From Pollenia angustigena (lineage: Eukaryota; Arthropoda; Insecta; Diptera; Polleniidae), in assembly GCA_930367215.1 (NCBI GenBank), contig OV884060.1, forward strand, positions 177,765,253 through 177,829,252: a DNA stretch of 64,000 bases. The letters are read 5' to 3'. Positions 47,401-59,400 of this stretch are shown one piece after another. Within the stretch, counting starts at the first letter, position 1. Each line of letters opens with the position of its first letter. The notes below the pieces were generated by a model that saw nothing but the letters and a program-made list of their open reading frames with translations, did not search any database and was not told where the DNA came from. The translations under genes and the position numbers were made by a program.

Positions 47401-50400
47401 TATTATGCTACCTATGAACACAGTATAACGCAAGCTATGTATAAAAGTCAGTGGTATTCGAATAAAATCTCAGCTGTTAAAATATATCTAAGCAATAACA
47501 ATCTAATTTTTAAATATCTATAAAAATGGAGAGCTTCAGCTATAAAGAATTATCCGAAGAGTATTTTAAAAATAAAAAGGAGGAAGATTTATATTCCTGC
47601 AGCACTGAAATACGATCGGAACTGCAAAATAAAATAATCGATTTCGTCAAAAACTTAAAAAAGCGGTTCAAACAAGTTGGCTGGAGTAAACCTAGATTTT
47701 ACAACAGTTTTGCAAACTGGTTAGATGGCGAACTCAGTGTCCAGATATCTTCAGAAGGTACAAATGAAAAGAACCTTGGAAGGCCAAAGAAATCACTTGA
47801 GAACTGTAGCGATAGATCTAAAAGGCGGAAGCTTAAGGATATCAACGAAGAAATCGGAGATAGAAGTATTCAAGAAGCTTTGCTATATCAACTGCGATCA
47901 CAAAAAGAACTCACAAAAGTCGATATTATTGAAAAAGTTTTTATCGCTAGTCCCAAGAGAACAAAACGGATTCTTAAGAGTATTCCAACGCCAAGCGATG
48001 AAAAACAGTTTTCAAATGAAGAGGCATTAGCATTATTTTTAGATTTGAAGTTAACAAAAGAGCAATATATTCAGCTCAGAGTGCGTGCAATTGAAAAAGG
48101 TTCAAATCTGTATCCTGCTTATCATCACATAACTGCTGCTAAGAAGGAATGTTTGCCACCAAGGGACACTATTAAAATCACACCAATTTCGGCAGACGTA
48201 AAACTTCAAGGTCTACTTAATCATACAGCGCAGCGTTTACTACAATCACTTAAAGGAGATGATTTGAAAAAATATGGGAACTGCAAGTTAACTCTCTTTT
48301 GCAAATGGGGATGTGATGGTTCTTCTGGACAGAAACAATATATGTGAAAATACTTCAGATACAGATATGTTCATGGTATCATTTGTTCCATTGCGATTGG
48401 TAAAGAATTTGGAACACTCGGAGCCTTCGACCAGTACGATGCAAACAAAGGATATTTGGAAAAATCTCACACCATCTTCTACAAAATACTGCAGACCAAT
48501 TAAATTTGAATTTAAAAAGGAAACTGCTGTTACCATTAAAAATGAAACCAGTTATATAAGAGCCCAAATTGCAACACTACGGCCATTAGAATTAGAAATA
48601 GATGGCCATATAATTGATGTTAACTATCAATTAGTGCTAACGATGATAGACGGAAAAGTAGGCCAGGCTTTGACTGACACAAAGGCTTCATCCAGCTGCA
48701 TTATATGCCAAACAACATCAAGCAAATTAAACCAAGTCCCGGAAAAATCATTAGATAATACTAATGCATATGAATTTGGATTATCGCCGCTACATACAAG
48801 AATACGAATTATGGAGCACATACTAAAAATCAGTTATGATTTGGATTTTGGACCTACAGGATCAATAAGAAACAATGAAACCAACAAGGATTTAAAAAGT
48901 ATAAAAAAGAAGCATGTTCAGGATGAATTTCAAAAATGTGGCTTGATTATAGACCAACCAAAACAAGGATCAGGCAATACGAATGATGGGAATACAGCAA
49001 GAAGGTTCTTTTCTGATCCCAAAAAAGCATCTGAAATAACAGGTGTTGATATAAGTCTTATATCAAGATTTAAAACAATCATTGATGTACTTGCATGCAA
49101 AAAAAAATATATAGAAAATTTGGGGATTATGCCAAAGAAACAGCTCGAATATATACTATCAAATATCCATGGAGAAATATGTCTGCAACGGTTCATAAAA
49201 TCCTTTATCATGCAGAGGATGTCATTAGGCATCATTTAGTACCACTAGGAGATCTGTCAGAAGAAGCCCAGTTGGCAACTTCAGATCAGCTCATCTCTAG
49301 CATTCGAAGTCAATGGAAAGTAGAATATCGGGACTTAGATGAAGAAGCAAAAGGGCTGCTACAGGACAAAGATAATACAAAACCAAATATTGAATATTTG
49401 GAGGCAATTTTCCAAACGAATCAATAGTAGATATAATAAATTTTATTGTTATTTAAGCTAAAAATATGTTTTTTTCCTTATTGTTATTTAAATAAAAAAA
49501 GAAAAAAAATTTTTAAATTTACACTTATTTATTTTTTTAATCTAAAAAGTTTTCTAGTGGAACTGGTTCCAGTTGAACCTGTTGTAGAGTTGATAATGTA
49601 GAAACCTATTCACAAAATGATCATAGGTATTATTACATGCCTATACATTTTTTTTAAAGGTATAGTGGCATATACGAGGCGAATGTATATGCATATAAAG
49701 GTAATATGAATACGAATTTCTCCAGAAATATATAAAAATGTTTATATTTTTCAAAAGAAAAGATTAACCCCCGTATTCACAAACGATTATTAAATTTAAC
49801 AAACGTTTATTAAGGAAAATTTTCATAGTAAATTTGTTCTTTAAACCTTTATTAAATTTAAAATAAATGTGAATACAGGCATTAGTGTATGCTTGTAGAA
49901 GCAATTTATAGTCAGTTTGACATTTTTACTCCCATATGCCCTATTCCAAATCAAATTTGTCAAACAAAAAAAAAAAAAAAAATTATTTGAGTAAAAAATT
50001 CTATTAATTCAGCACACCGATTTTTATACATTTAGAACAGTAATGTTTTCTAATATGTCCATTATTTTCTAGAAAATTCTGAGCAATATCGAATGGTAAA
50101 TTATATTGCCTTTATTGAACAAAAAAAAAATTTAAAGCCGTTTTCCGGGATTGGGAATTTGGGTATTTGTTTATCAAAAATGGGGATGTTTTTCAGTCCA
50201 CTGTTTTAAGAACTTTTTAATCTACATAACAGCCAAAATTCATTATGATACCTTTATTCATGTTAGATTTATAGAATGTCATACATTAAAATTATTAAAA
50301 TATAGTGTAAATGAATAAATGGGCTTTCAATATGAGTAAAAAATAATATTTTTAAGGTTTGACATTCTATAAATCTAACATGAACAAAGATATGCTAACG

Positions 50401-53400
50401 AAATTCGGCAGTTATGTAGATTAAAAAGTTCTTAAAACAGTGGGGTGAAAAAAATCCCACTTTTTAAATAAAAAAATACCATAGTTCTCAATCTCAATCA
50501 TTAGCATTTTCATACTAAATGCTAAAAAACATCAAAAGTTCAACTTTGACCTTAAATTTCTCAACAACTACTGAACGGAAACTGTAAAAAAGTTCAAGAA
50601 GTCTTCTCTCCTGCAAAACAAAAATTGCAAAATTATCTCTATCGGTTCAAAAGTTACAGATTTTTGGCCGATGAAAAACGATTTTCAGCCACTGTGCGCC
50701 GACTCGTATTATATTTCACTCAACAGCCAGCAGAAAGAGAACGTCAAAAAGCTAAGAATCTTAGGACTAACCTTCTCGTGTAACTACACATGGAAAGATC
50801 ATTTACTGAACCTGAAAAACTCGCTTATACCTAGAGTCAGCATTATCAGATACTTAGCAAATAGAAGTCACGTGCATATTAATATGCTTCCTTATCTCAC
50901 TAGATTATTGATACTAAGCAAAATAGACTATGGCCCCTATTATGAGTTACATTCGATAAACGATTTTCGCTGGCTATCGAACATCGACTATCGAATCTTA
51001 ATTTGGTATTATGAGTTGGCATCACTGTCGAAAGTTTCGTTGTGCATCGAATTTTTCAACGAAAACAAATTTGCTTTCGACTGTGCAAATAAATGTAAAA
51101 AACTTGTTGAAAATTTAACTATTTGTAAATGGTGTTCGTATACCAAATGCAATATTCTTAATCTGTTTTGTTAATTTTATGCAAGTCCAACGTCGTTAAC
51201 AGCAATCGGAAGCGCTCATATTCCTTATGGAACAAAATTCTTTTTTCACCAAATGATTTGCAGCAAAGTTCAGCATGTAAAAAAATGGGATGAAACCCCA
51301 CTGAACCTAAATTATTTGAAAAAACCATAATTCGCCGTAATCACGTTTAACTTTAATTTTATTTTTTAAATTTGTAAACAAAAATTTTTTATTTTAAGTG
51401 ACAGCTGATCGAAAATGTACTAATGTGAATTAACAAAATCACAATAGTAAATTTTTATCGAATGCGCGCCATAATACCAAATGAAAATTCGTTCGATCAG
51501 CTAATTCGACTGCTGTCGAAAATCGAATTTAGTTCATAATAGGCACCTATGGTTTATTTATTTACGGCAAAAGTAGTAAGTCGAACATCAATATTATCAA
51601 ACCCATTTACCACCAGGCTGTCAGAGCCTCGTCTTATGCATTCAGAACAACACCAATCAACAATCTACTTCAGGAGACGAACCTCCCATCTATAGATTAC
51701 AGGATATTTGCGAGCGGTTTCTTGATGCAAAATGTGTGTAGTTACAAAAGAAATTGTTTCTCTATTATAAGCAAGAATTCTACCAAAACTGCTAAATAGC
51801 ATCCACTCAATCATAGAACAAGATATAAAATCCGCCATAAATTCGAAACGCACAAGACGATTTAATTCAGCAATATCTGAATCACTTGCATTGGCCAGCG
51901 AGATGAGCATACCGCTAATTCAAAATGCAAAACACACAATCAAAACTCCATGGAAATTTAACACGTGTTACTTGGATCTTACACTCACCAGCTTTGCGAA
52001 AAACGATACCCCTCAAGACACATTTCGTATTTTGATGTCTGCTCTTAAGTGCAGGCTAAAAAACCAGGGTTGGAGTTTCTTATACACAGATGGAACCAAA
52101 TCAAAGGCAAGGAAAATAAAATTAAACTGCACTGGATACCTAGCCACACTGGTATTGCTGGAAATGAAGCCGCTGACAATGCCGCAAAATATGCTTCTTA
52201 CGCCCCAATCATAACTGATGGAACAAGTGAGAAAATTGACATCCGCCGCCACATCGAGAGCTATATAAAATTAAAACTTAAAGAGATCCCCATCAACCAC
52301 TACCATTATTCAACAGTAAATCCTTACAACATCCCACCAACCTACCCAACCAATATACCAAAAAGTAAGATCAAAGATTTCTCAAGACTACGGCTTGGTC
52401 ACGCCAGTTTCTCGCATGACTGGTTGCTAAGTAGACAACTTCAGCCCAAATGTAACAAATGCAATTGTATGTTAACCATCAAACACGTCCTATTAGACTG
52501 TCCACTCTTTCAACCTCAAAGAAGCAGAATGTTCGCGAACACACCACCCATCGAATTTCTTAGAGATCCAACAGCCACCAACATCAATAAAATTTGCGAA
52601 TATAACAGAATAGTAATTGTAATTGTATGTAAATCATAAATTTATAAATATTTATAAGATAGAGCTGATGGCCTATGCTGCCAACGCAAAAGGTCGATTA
52701 AATGAATACCCTAGTAGATGCCTATATTATTTTATAGCATTTACATGAACTTTTTACTCTTTTTCTTAATAAAGCAAATTAAAATCAAAACTTTTGCTGG
52801 AAAACAGCTTGCTAGAAAATGTCGAATAATCGATCACCCAAGTTTGAAGACCTACTCTTTTCAGAAATTTTTTTATTCAATCTAAAATTAAGTTGACTTT
52901 TTGTTAACTTATTTCGATCAGGAGTAATGTTATTTTTTTAACATCTGAGTTGTTCTCGAAAAGTATTGTTTGGTGTGGGTTGTCTCAAAAAAAACTTGTG
53001 TTCTGTTGTCGTATTAGTCAAACAAAACTGTGTTTGTATGGGTTCAGCCATACCCTGCAAATAAAATTGGACCACCTGATCAATTTTATCAAAATGGACT
53101 GGTCCGATGTAATGCAAGCATGGACCATGTCATTGTTAAAAAGTGTTTGTAGTGAGACGACATGTCTTCGTTTTTTAACGACATGCTTTCGTTTTTAGAC
53201 GACTTCAAAACTAATCCTCTTGTGTATACAATGGAGTAGCTTTAAAACTACTCCTTAGTGGTCCAAAGGTGGGTTATATGGTCCTCTCCTAGGACATCGT
53301 AATGTTAAATAGACCAGTTTTTTTACATACGTTTGGGTTAGTTTTGTACTAGTCCTGGTCCCTTGTGGACTACTCCTTACACGCGTGTTTGGACTGGTCC

Positions 53401-56400
53401 TATTATTTGCAGGGTAGTATATCAAGCACAGAGTACAAAGTACTGCTGAAACTTATGCAGAGTAACTCAATTCACAAGGTAACTAAAGGTGAGCTTACTT
53501 GTGGTTATTTGCAACTTATGCAGACTGAGTGAGTACTGACTTGTTTCGAAGACTCTGTAGAAAACCCATATAAAGTTTTTTAAAGAAAACGAGCTAGATT
53601 TTGAGTCAACTGTAACATTATTTTAATGAGCCATTAGTAAGTTTTAAGTAAACTTCATTTCCGACAGGTATACTTTATGTCTACATACGATCAAAGCTTG
53701 AAAGAACTATCAAATTTACCAACATATAATAGAAGCAGAAATGCATATTTCTCTGTACTATATTCAATCGCATGTATTAGTGTGTTAACAATACAAAAAC
53801 AACAAAACCATACATATACAACTAATCACCAACACCAATTTAAACTTAAACTACTACAAAAACAAATTATTCATATATAAAAATCTTATATACACAAATA
53901 TATAACACACTTCCATATACATACATATATCTTATATACAGTCAAACACACTATGTTAATTATAGCAAAACAAAAGAAATGTTTAAAATATATGAAAAAA
54001 ATACGAGTTGGCAACATTTTAGAAGAAGACACACTAAAAACGAATTGCCTACAAAAGTAAAAAAAATCATTGAATATGAAAAAATATTATAAATTCAGAT
54101 TATTGTAGTTTTAGATTTGTTATTATTTTAACCGGAAATTTTTTTTTGCTTTTTATAATAAAATATGTAATCCATAAAATTTGTTGTACCTCAATAATAT
54201 TTTAACATTTTTGCAAATGTTAAAAGAGCCATAATTTCACTTTTTTTCTTTTCTAAATGTTGTAGAAAAAATCACACAATTTTTGTCGGTATTGTCGCAC
54301 ATTAAAATTTGTCGTCTTCTCAATAGTTTCGTTTTTTTCGGCTGAATTTTTCACTTGAACTGTAAGTATTTGATGCAAAATTTATGCTCAAACATTTATT
54401 ATTTTAATTTTTAACTAATATTTGTTATTGTAATAAATTATATTTGCTTTTTTATGCGGGTTTTTCACACACACTTTAGTTCTGTTTTTGCTTGCCTTGA
54501 TAACTCTACGAAAAAAAAGAAAATAAAATTCTATTGCAAAGAATATGGCGGCGAGTTTGGTCTTTTTTGACGGTATGAAAATCCCACTATTTTATGTGGA
54601 TTTTATTGGACAAATGAGAATGAACACAGCCATATGATTTGAAAACAGAGTTGCACTAAGGTCAAAAGAAAACGATTTAAGGTTCGTACAGAGGGAGCAG
54701 TGGGAAATTTTACGAGCTCAAAATTCAAAAACTCTTGACTATCTGTATTTTTGTATGCGGTCTTTAATTTGCTAACATCGTAAAACTCGACTAATAGAAA
54801 CATGAATTATGGGGAGTTCAAAATGCATTTTTATTTTTATGTTGAGTTTCAGTGTAAAAGTTGAATATTTCAAATATAATTTTTTTATAAGAAATCTTGT
54901 ATTTTACAACTGATGTTATTTTTTATTCTTAAACTTAGATGTTGTCAGAAAATGGCAAAATTTGGCCCTTTAAATTTTTTTTAATCCTAGTAGGGGCCAA
55001 ATGTTGGCTTTTTTAGGACAAGACGAGTTTTTATAAGGTTAAAACCGAAAAAGAAAATTTTTTATAAATGTCCAAATAGTATTCCTGGATATCGATAAAA
55101 TTTTTAGTAATTCAACTTTTATTTTTGGTTTGATATGTACTACATACACAAATCTTATTTTTATGTATTAATTCAAAAATATACTTCAACCAAAATCAAA
55201 TTAAAATCCTTAAAATATTTTAAATTAAACAATATTAGTGCAAATTTCTTTTAAATAGCTTTTTTCCATTTTTGTCGAATACTGGAAATATATGGGTCTG
55301 ATGTACACAACAAAATAAGATCTTAGTTGTACATGTGGACATTTTTCTTGTATTATGCTCGCGGAAGAATATGTAATCTTTGTTCCATTTTTCTTGCGCT
55401 TTCTCAGATAGATCTCCAATTGGTAGCATATTATGTTGAACTATTAGTTCCCCATGATACAAAATTTTATGAACTGTGGTTGTTACATTTTAATACTGAT
55501 CTCATTGCTTTGTTTTGCAGTTTTTGCAGTCTTTCAATTTGTGTTTCTGTGCAGCATGTATATAAAGCCATATTCAAAATGTGGTTTTATTACAGTATTA
55601 TAAATATTTATAGCCGTTAATACCGATGTTTTTTGCGTATACGTTTAAAAACCCGATTTTTTCCATTTTTTTTTTGCATATTTTTCTATATGTTCTTTAA
55701 ATTTTAATTGTTCATCTATTATGAAGCCAAGATATTTAATTTGATTAACTATTTCGTTTTATTTTCATTTAACTTAAGTTTATTCATCTTTAACATAATG
55801 TACTCCGGTGATAGATGCTGCAGTTTCTGGATATGAAAAGAATCTTCTTGCAGTGTTTCCATCATTTGAATTTTTTCTGAATGCATGCATTTTTATCCTT
55901 TTGACAGAAGTTTTTTAAAAATCTTTTTATTACCACTTCTTTGAAACAGAAAAACCACGGTTTTTACACTTTTAAACGTCTAACGGCAATAAATTCGCAG
56001 GTTACATATAGCTAGTTTTACACAAAAAATATAACTGCGTACAAGTTTTTACCATTTAAATCATACTTCCATTTTATTAAATTAAGTTGCAATTTTCAGG
56101 TATTTGAGCGATTTAGGTTATGTTGTGTCTATTTACTATTATTTAACCTTTTAACTATAAATTTTTTAGAAATCTAATGTGTTAATCAATTTATGTCGCC
56201 TATTCGTTTTGCAGTATCTGGGGGGTTACTCTCTATTGCGATGCGAAAGAAAATGGTAGCAAATCTTGAGACTGGTTATCTTTAGTGCCTTTGCGCATAT
56301 GTCTTTCGTATCTTTTTTTTTTTTTCTTTTCGTAAATTATCACTATTTATTTTATTTTAATTTTCCAATTTCAATCTTTTTTACATATTTTGACATTTCA

Positions 56401-59400
56401 TTACTTTCAATCTGCGCCATCTTTAATTTTTATTGCCAGTATTGCTTCATTTTTAAAAAATTTTGCGAAAGTGATAGATAGTACCAAGTTGGAATTTAGC
56501 TTTCGCATCACAATTGAATTCGCATCGCAATAGAAAGCAGCCCCGCTGTTCACCCACGACAAATTCATAAAAATGGCAATAAAAGCAATATTCTTTAAAT
56601 TTCAGTAACTTTCCGTACAGGATTTATATCTTACCTTAATTCAAAGAAATTGCTGTTGTTCGCAAGAGCGGAGACGGTCGGTGTACAATTGGTTAGAGAA
56701 ATGTAGGTTAAAGTCCGGACTACAAGCAAGTATACATTTTTTGCTCATTTTGACGCTCAGGAATTATGCTTCATAAAGTAAGAGCTTTCAGGGACATTTT
56801 TACATTTAAATAAAATAAAAATTTAAATAGTTCTACATGTCGCAGCTAAGAAGATAAAAAAATAGACAAAACTGATTCTATCAAAAAATATTGGAAAAAC
56901 AAAAAAATATAAGCAATTTAGCTTTAAAAATTTACTATGAAATTCATAACTATGTATAACCAGAGTTAGAAAATTCCATTTCGTACTACCCTGTTCTCAA
57001 TGAAATAGTTGAAAAAGGGTTAAAATTGTTTGGCTCCCGAAGTTTACTAGCATTTACTTTCATATGAATAAAATAATTTTAAAATTGAAGAACATAAAAA
57101 AATAACTTTGGACGCATTCTCAAAATATGAACCAGTTTGCGGTGGTCAGATAATGTAAGTTTTGGCAATGTGCTGACAATATACTGCCAAAGAAAAATCG
57201 CCCTCAAAAGTAAATTTTCAGTTTAGACGATTGTAACTTGGAGGTTAAACGATCAAGTTTTGGCTTTCGATTCCTTTCAATTTGCAATACACTCTCACTT
57301 TTTTACTACCCCACTCCCATTTTTTAAACTGACCACGAAATGGATTTAAATGTTACCTTTACATTTGATTGCCAATTTTAGTTCATCTTAACTTAAACTT
57401 AACAGCTGATCACAAACTAATTTTGTCGCTTTCTTTATAAAAACTATATTTCTTCCAGATTAAATGTGGTTTTTACAAAATACTTTGAGTCAAGCTACTA
57501 TTTTGAGTTGTTTCGTCGGGGGCATTTAAAATGAAATTGATTATTAAAGTAAGTGCAGCCTCCGCCACAGCTGTAAATTTAAACTTGTTTTGACAAGTAG
57601 TTTGTGTGAACTACTTGAAAGTAATTAATTGAACATACAATTCCATTGACCGGCAACTGTCTGCCAAAAAAAACTGTCTATTAACACGGTTGTCAGATAA
57701 TTGCGCATGACAAGAACTGCCGGGGGTCTGCTCTCTATTGCCAACGCAAAATATTCTGAAAATGAAGCAATTGTGGCAATAAAAATTAAAGATGGTGCGG
57801 ATTTACAGTAATGAAATGCCAAAGTGTGTAAAAATATTTGAAATTGGAAAATTTAAATAATATTAAGTTATGATTTACGAAAAGAAAAACGTATTGAAGA
57901 GTACCAATCGCTAGATTTGCTACAATTTTCTTTCGCATCGCAATAGAGAGTAGCCCCCTGATCTGTTTTAGACATTGTTAGAAAATGAAAATTGCGTGTT
58001 TTTTTATAAATTGGAAAAGTGGAAATATTGTTACTGAAGTTTAAAAGCAATAGCAAAAATTTTAACTATTTCATTTTGTTTTAATTGGATTTCATTGATT
58101 TTCATTAAAATTAATTAAAGTTTTGCAAAATTTAACTTTTTTGCTTTTCTTTTTACTCATGAATATCAGGGATGGAATTATAGTTCAGGTGTAGTTTATT
58201 TATACATTGCCGGCTATACTAAAAAAAAATTCGTAATTAATAGTTTCTTCTTTTAAATCGCGTTCGCGTTCTTGTCAATAGTACCATAAATGAAAAACAG
58301 GTTACTTACACAGGACGAAGACATACAACGCTTTACCATAAACTACGATGTTTGAACTTATTGATATTGTGTTTTTTTCAAGTTCGTATCCTACCGTAAG
58401 ATTGAAAAATATTGAATTATTTTTTATCTGAGAATAATACAGTCTTAAATTCGCAATTATAACTTTATATATAAATATATATCGCTCATTTATTTAAAGT
58501 TTTTGATCTGCTCTAACCACTTAGAAAAAAAGAAGACACATTCCCTCAAACTTGGAAAGTATGAAAGATTTAAAGATGAATTTAATACACAATATAAAGA
58601 AAAACAAAGCGAACAAATCTGCATCTCTAACTCCAAAATTTTTTGAGTTATGCCGGTCTTGCAGCAAATGTGCGATATGTACATATCGTCATATGATTTC
58701 AAAAAAGCCCTATGTTACATTGAATACATTTTACAGAAGAAAAAAAAACAAAACAGGTAATCCCTTATTAAAACATAAAAAAAACAGACTGTTGATAAAC
58801 AAAAATAAAAATGCAGAACTTTCTTTTTTTATGATACGGTGCATCGTAATCGATCAAAAAGTCGATTTTTAATTTTTTGTAACTTAGGGCTTTTTTAAAA
58901 TTAGCTTTTTATAAGTAACCAATAATGACCTTAAGTTAATGATTTAAAAATGTTATTCAAATAAAAGTTTTACTAAAAATATATTCGAACATTTTTATAA
59001 ATAACAGATAATGTACTTAAGTTAATGTTTTTAAAATTGTATTCAAATATGTAAGAAAAAGTTTAACTAAAGATATGTTATTATAAAACTTTGTACTGCA
59101 ATACAACCATGTGGATATTACCGATTAAAATAAACACTACCTAAACAAATACTGGTTTATTTTAATAAATACTGGGAACTAATATAAAAAAATGTACTTC
59201 AAAAAAAAATTTGCAACAAAAAAAATTTGAAGAAATTTTTGCTTTTTCTGTTTTTATCAGTATCTTTTTAGTTATTTTAAATGTTTATGTTTGGGACGCT
59301 TGCGGACATGAATTTAATAAGCCTACCTTAAGTCTGGCCGGGTCGACAAAATTAAGGGCTGCAGACGCATGTATGGTTCTCTTTTGTGGGTTGACGGAAT

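Larger units (their letters stand above)
46066..50696 (+). mobile_element. RAG1/Transib-superfamily DNA transposon, 4.6 kb, inserted in a LINE
   Basis: The element is bounded by inverted ends, left CACTGTAGCTGAAAATTG and right (read inward) CACAGTGGCTGAAAATCG. The ends match at 32 of the first 38 positions. It is flanked on both sides by the 5-bp duplication CGCCG (46061-46065 and 50697-50701). Transib elements are known for CACWRTG ends and GC-rich 5-bp duplications. Inside is one transposase reading frame, broken twice. The 5' 1.4 kb holds an imperfect 250-bp duplication, and the 3' part carries a hairpin MITE (50198-50443). It interrupts the reverse-transcriptase part of the LINE, so it is younger than that LINE. 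Confidence 0.88.
43953..52639 (+). pseudogene. LINE ORF2: endonuclease, reverse transcriptase, RNase H
   Basis: It opens [16 protein letters not shown] (APE endonuclease; also [22 protein letters not shown]). The RT follows: ECANYS-like linker, [29 protein letters not shown] (finger), [12 protein letters not shown] (catalytic Asp block), [10 protein letters not shown], and a degraded YADD box (CLYAETT). After the Transib-like insertion: [20 protein letters not shown] and [13 protein letters not shown]. The RNase H reads [10 protein letters not shown] and [16 protein letters not shown], followed by [20 protein letters not shown]. Stops at about 44443, 45572 and 45736 and frame changes inactivate it. 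The loss of YADD to YAET would also abolish activity. Confidence 0.85.
40706..52690 (+). mobile_element. I-like LINE (non-LTR retrotransposon), broken by three insertions
   Basis: The order is ORF1 gag with zinc knuckles, endonuclease, reverse transcriptase, RNase H, then a C-terminal Cys/His finger, which is the layout of RNase H-bearing I-group LINEs. It is interrupted at 41739-43293 (Tc1-like), 46066-50696 (Transib-like) and 50932-51547 (MITE). Removing each of the first and last with one target-duplication copy joins the LINE frame. Several stops and frameshifts show that it is inactive. The 5' limit is approximate. It lies antisense to Su(var)2-10 within intron 1. Confidence 0.8.
39322..52713. 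mobile_element. hAT element, 13.4 kb span, host of the transposon nest
   Basis: The left end TAGGGTATTCATTCGGTTAA and the right end AAATGAATACCCTA match the intact sibling copy at 14237-15780. The flanks are near-identical 8-mers: GTAGATAC (39314-39321) and GTAGATGC (52714-52721). About 670 bp of the left body aligns with the sibling, and at least the last 22 bp of the right end. The rest is replaced by a dispersed repeat and by an I-like LINE carrying three further insertions. No transposase is visible, so it is non-autonomous. Confidence 0.8.

Noticed and set aside
48288..48567. Antisense ORFs over the Transib-like transposase
   Set aside because: Shadow frames of the transposase; no independent signal.
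46066..50696. A RAG2-like partner gene inside the RAG1-like element
   Set aside because: I looked for kelch-type repeats on both strands of the remaining 2.7 kb and saw none. Transib elements normally lack RAG2.
58552..58872. 106-codon ORF with Cys residues ([17 protein letters not shown])
   Set aside because: The Cys-rich part is the translated inverted end of a MITE that also occurs at 10202-10442.
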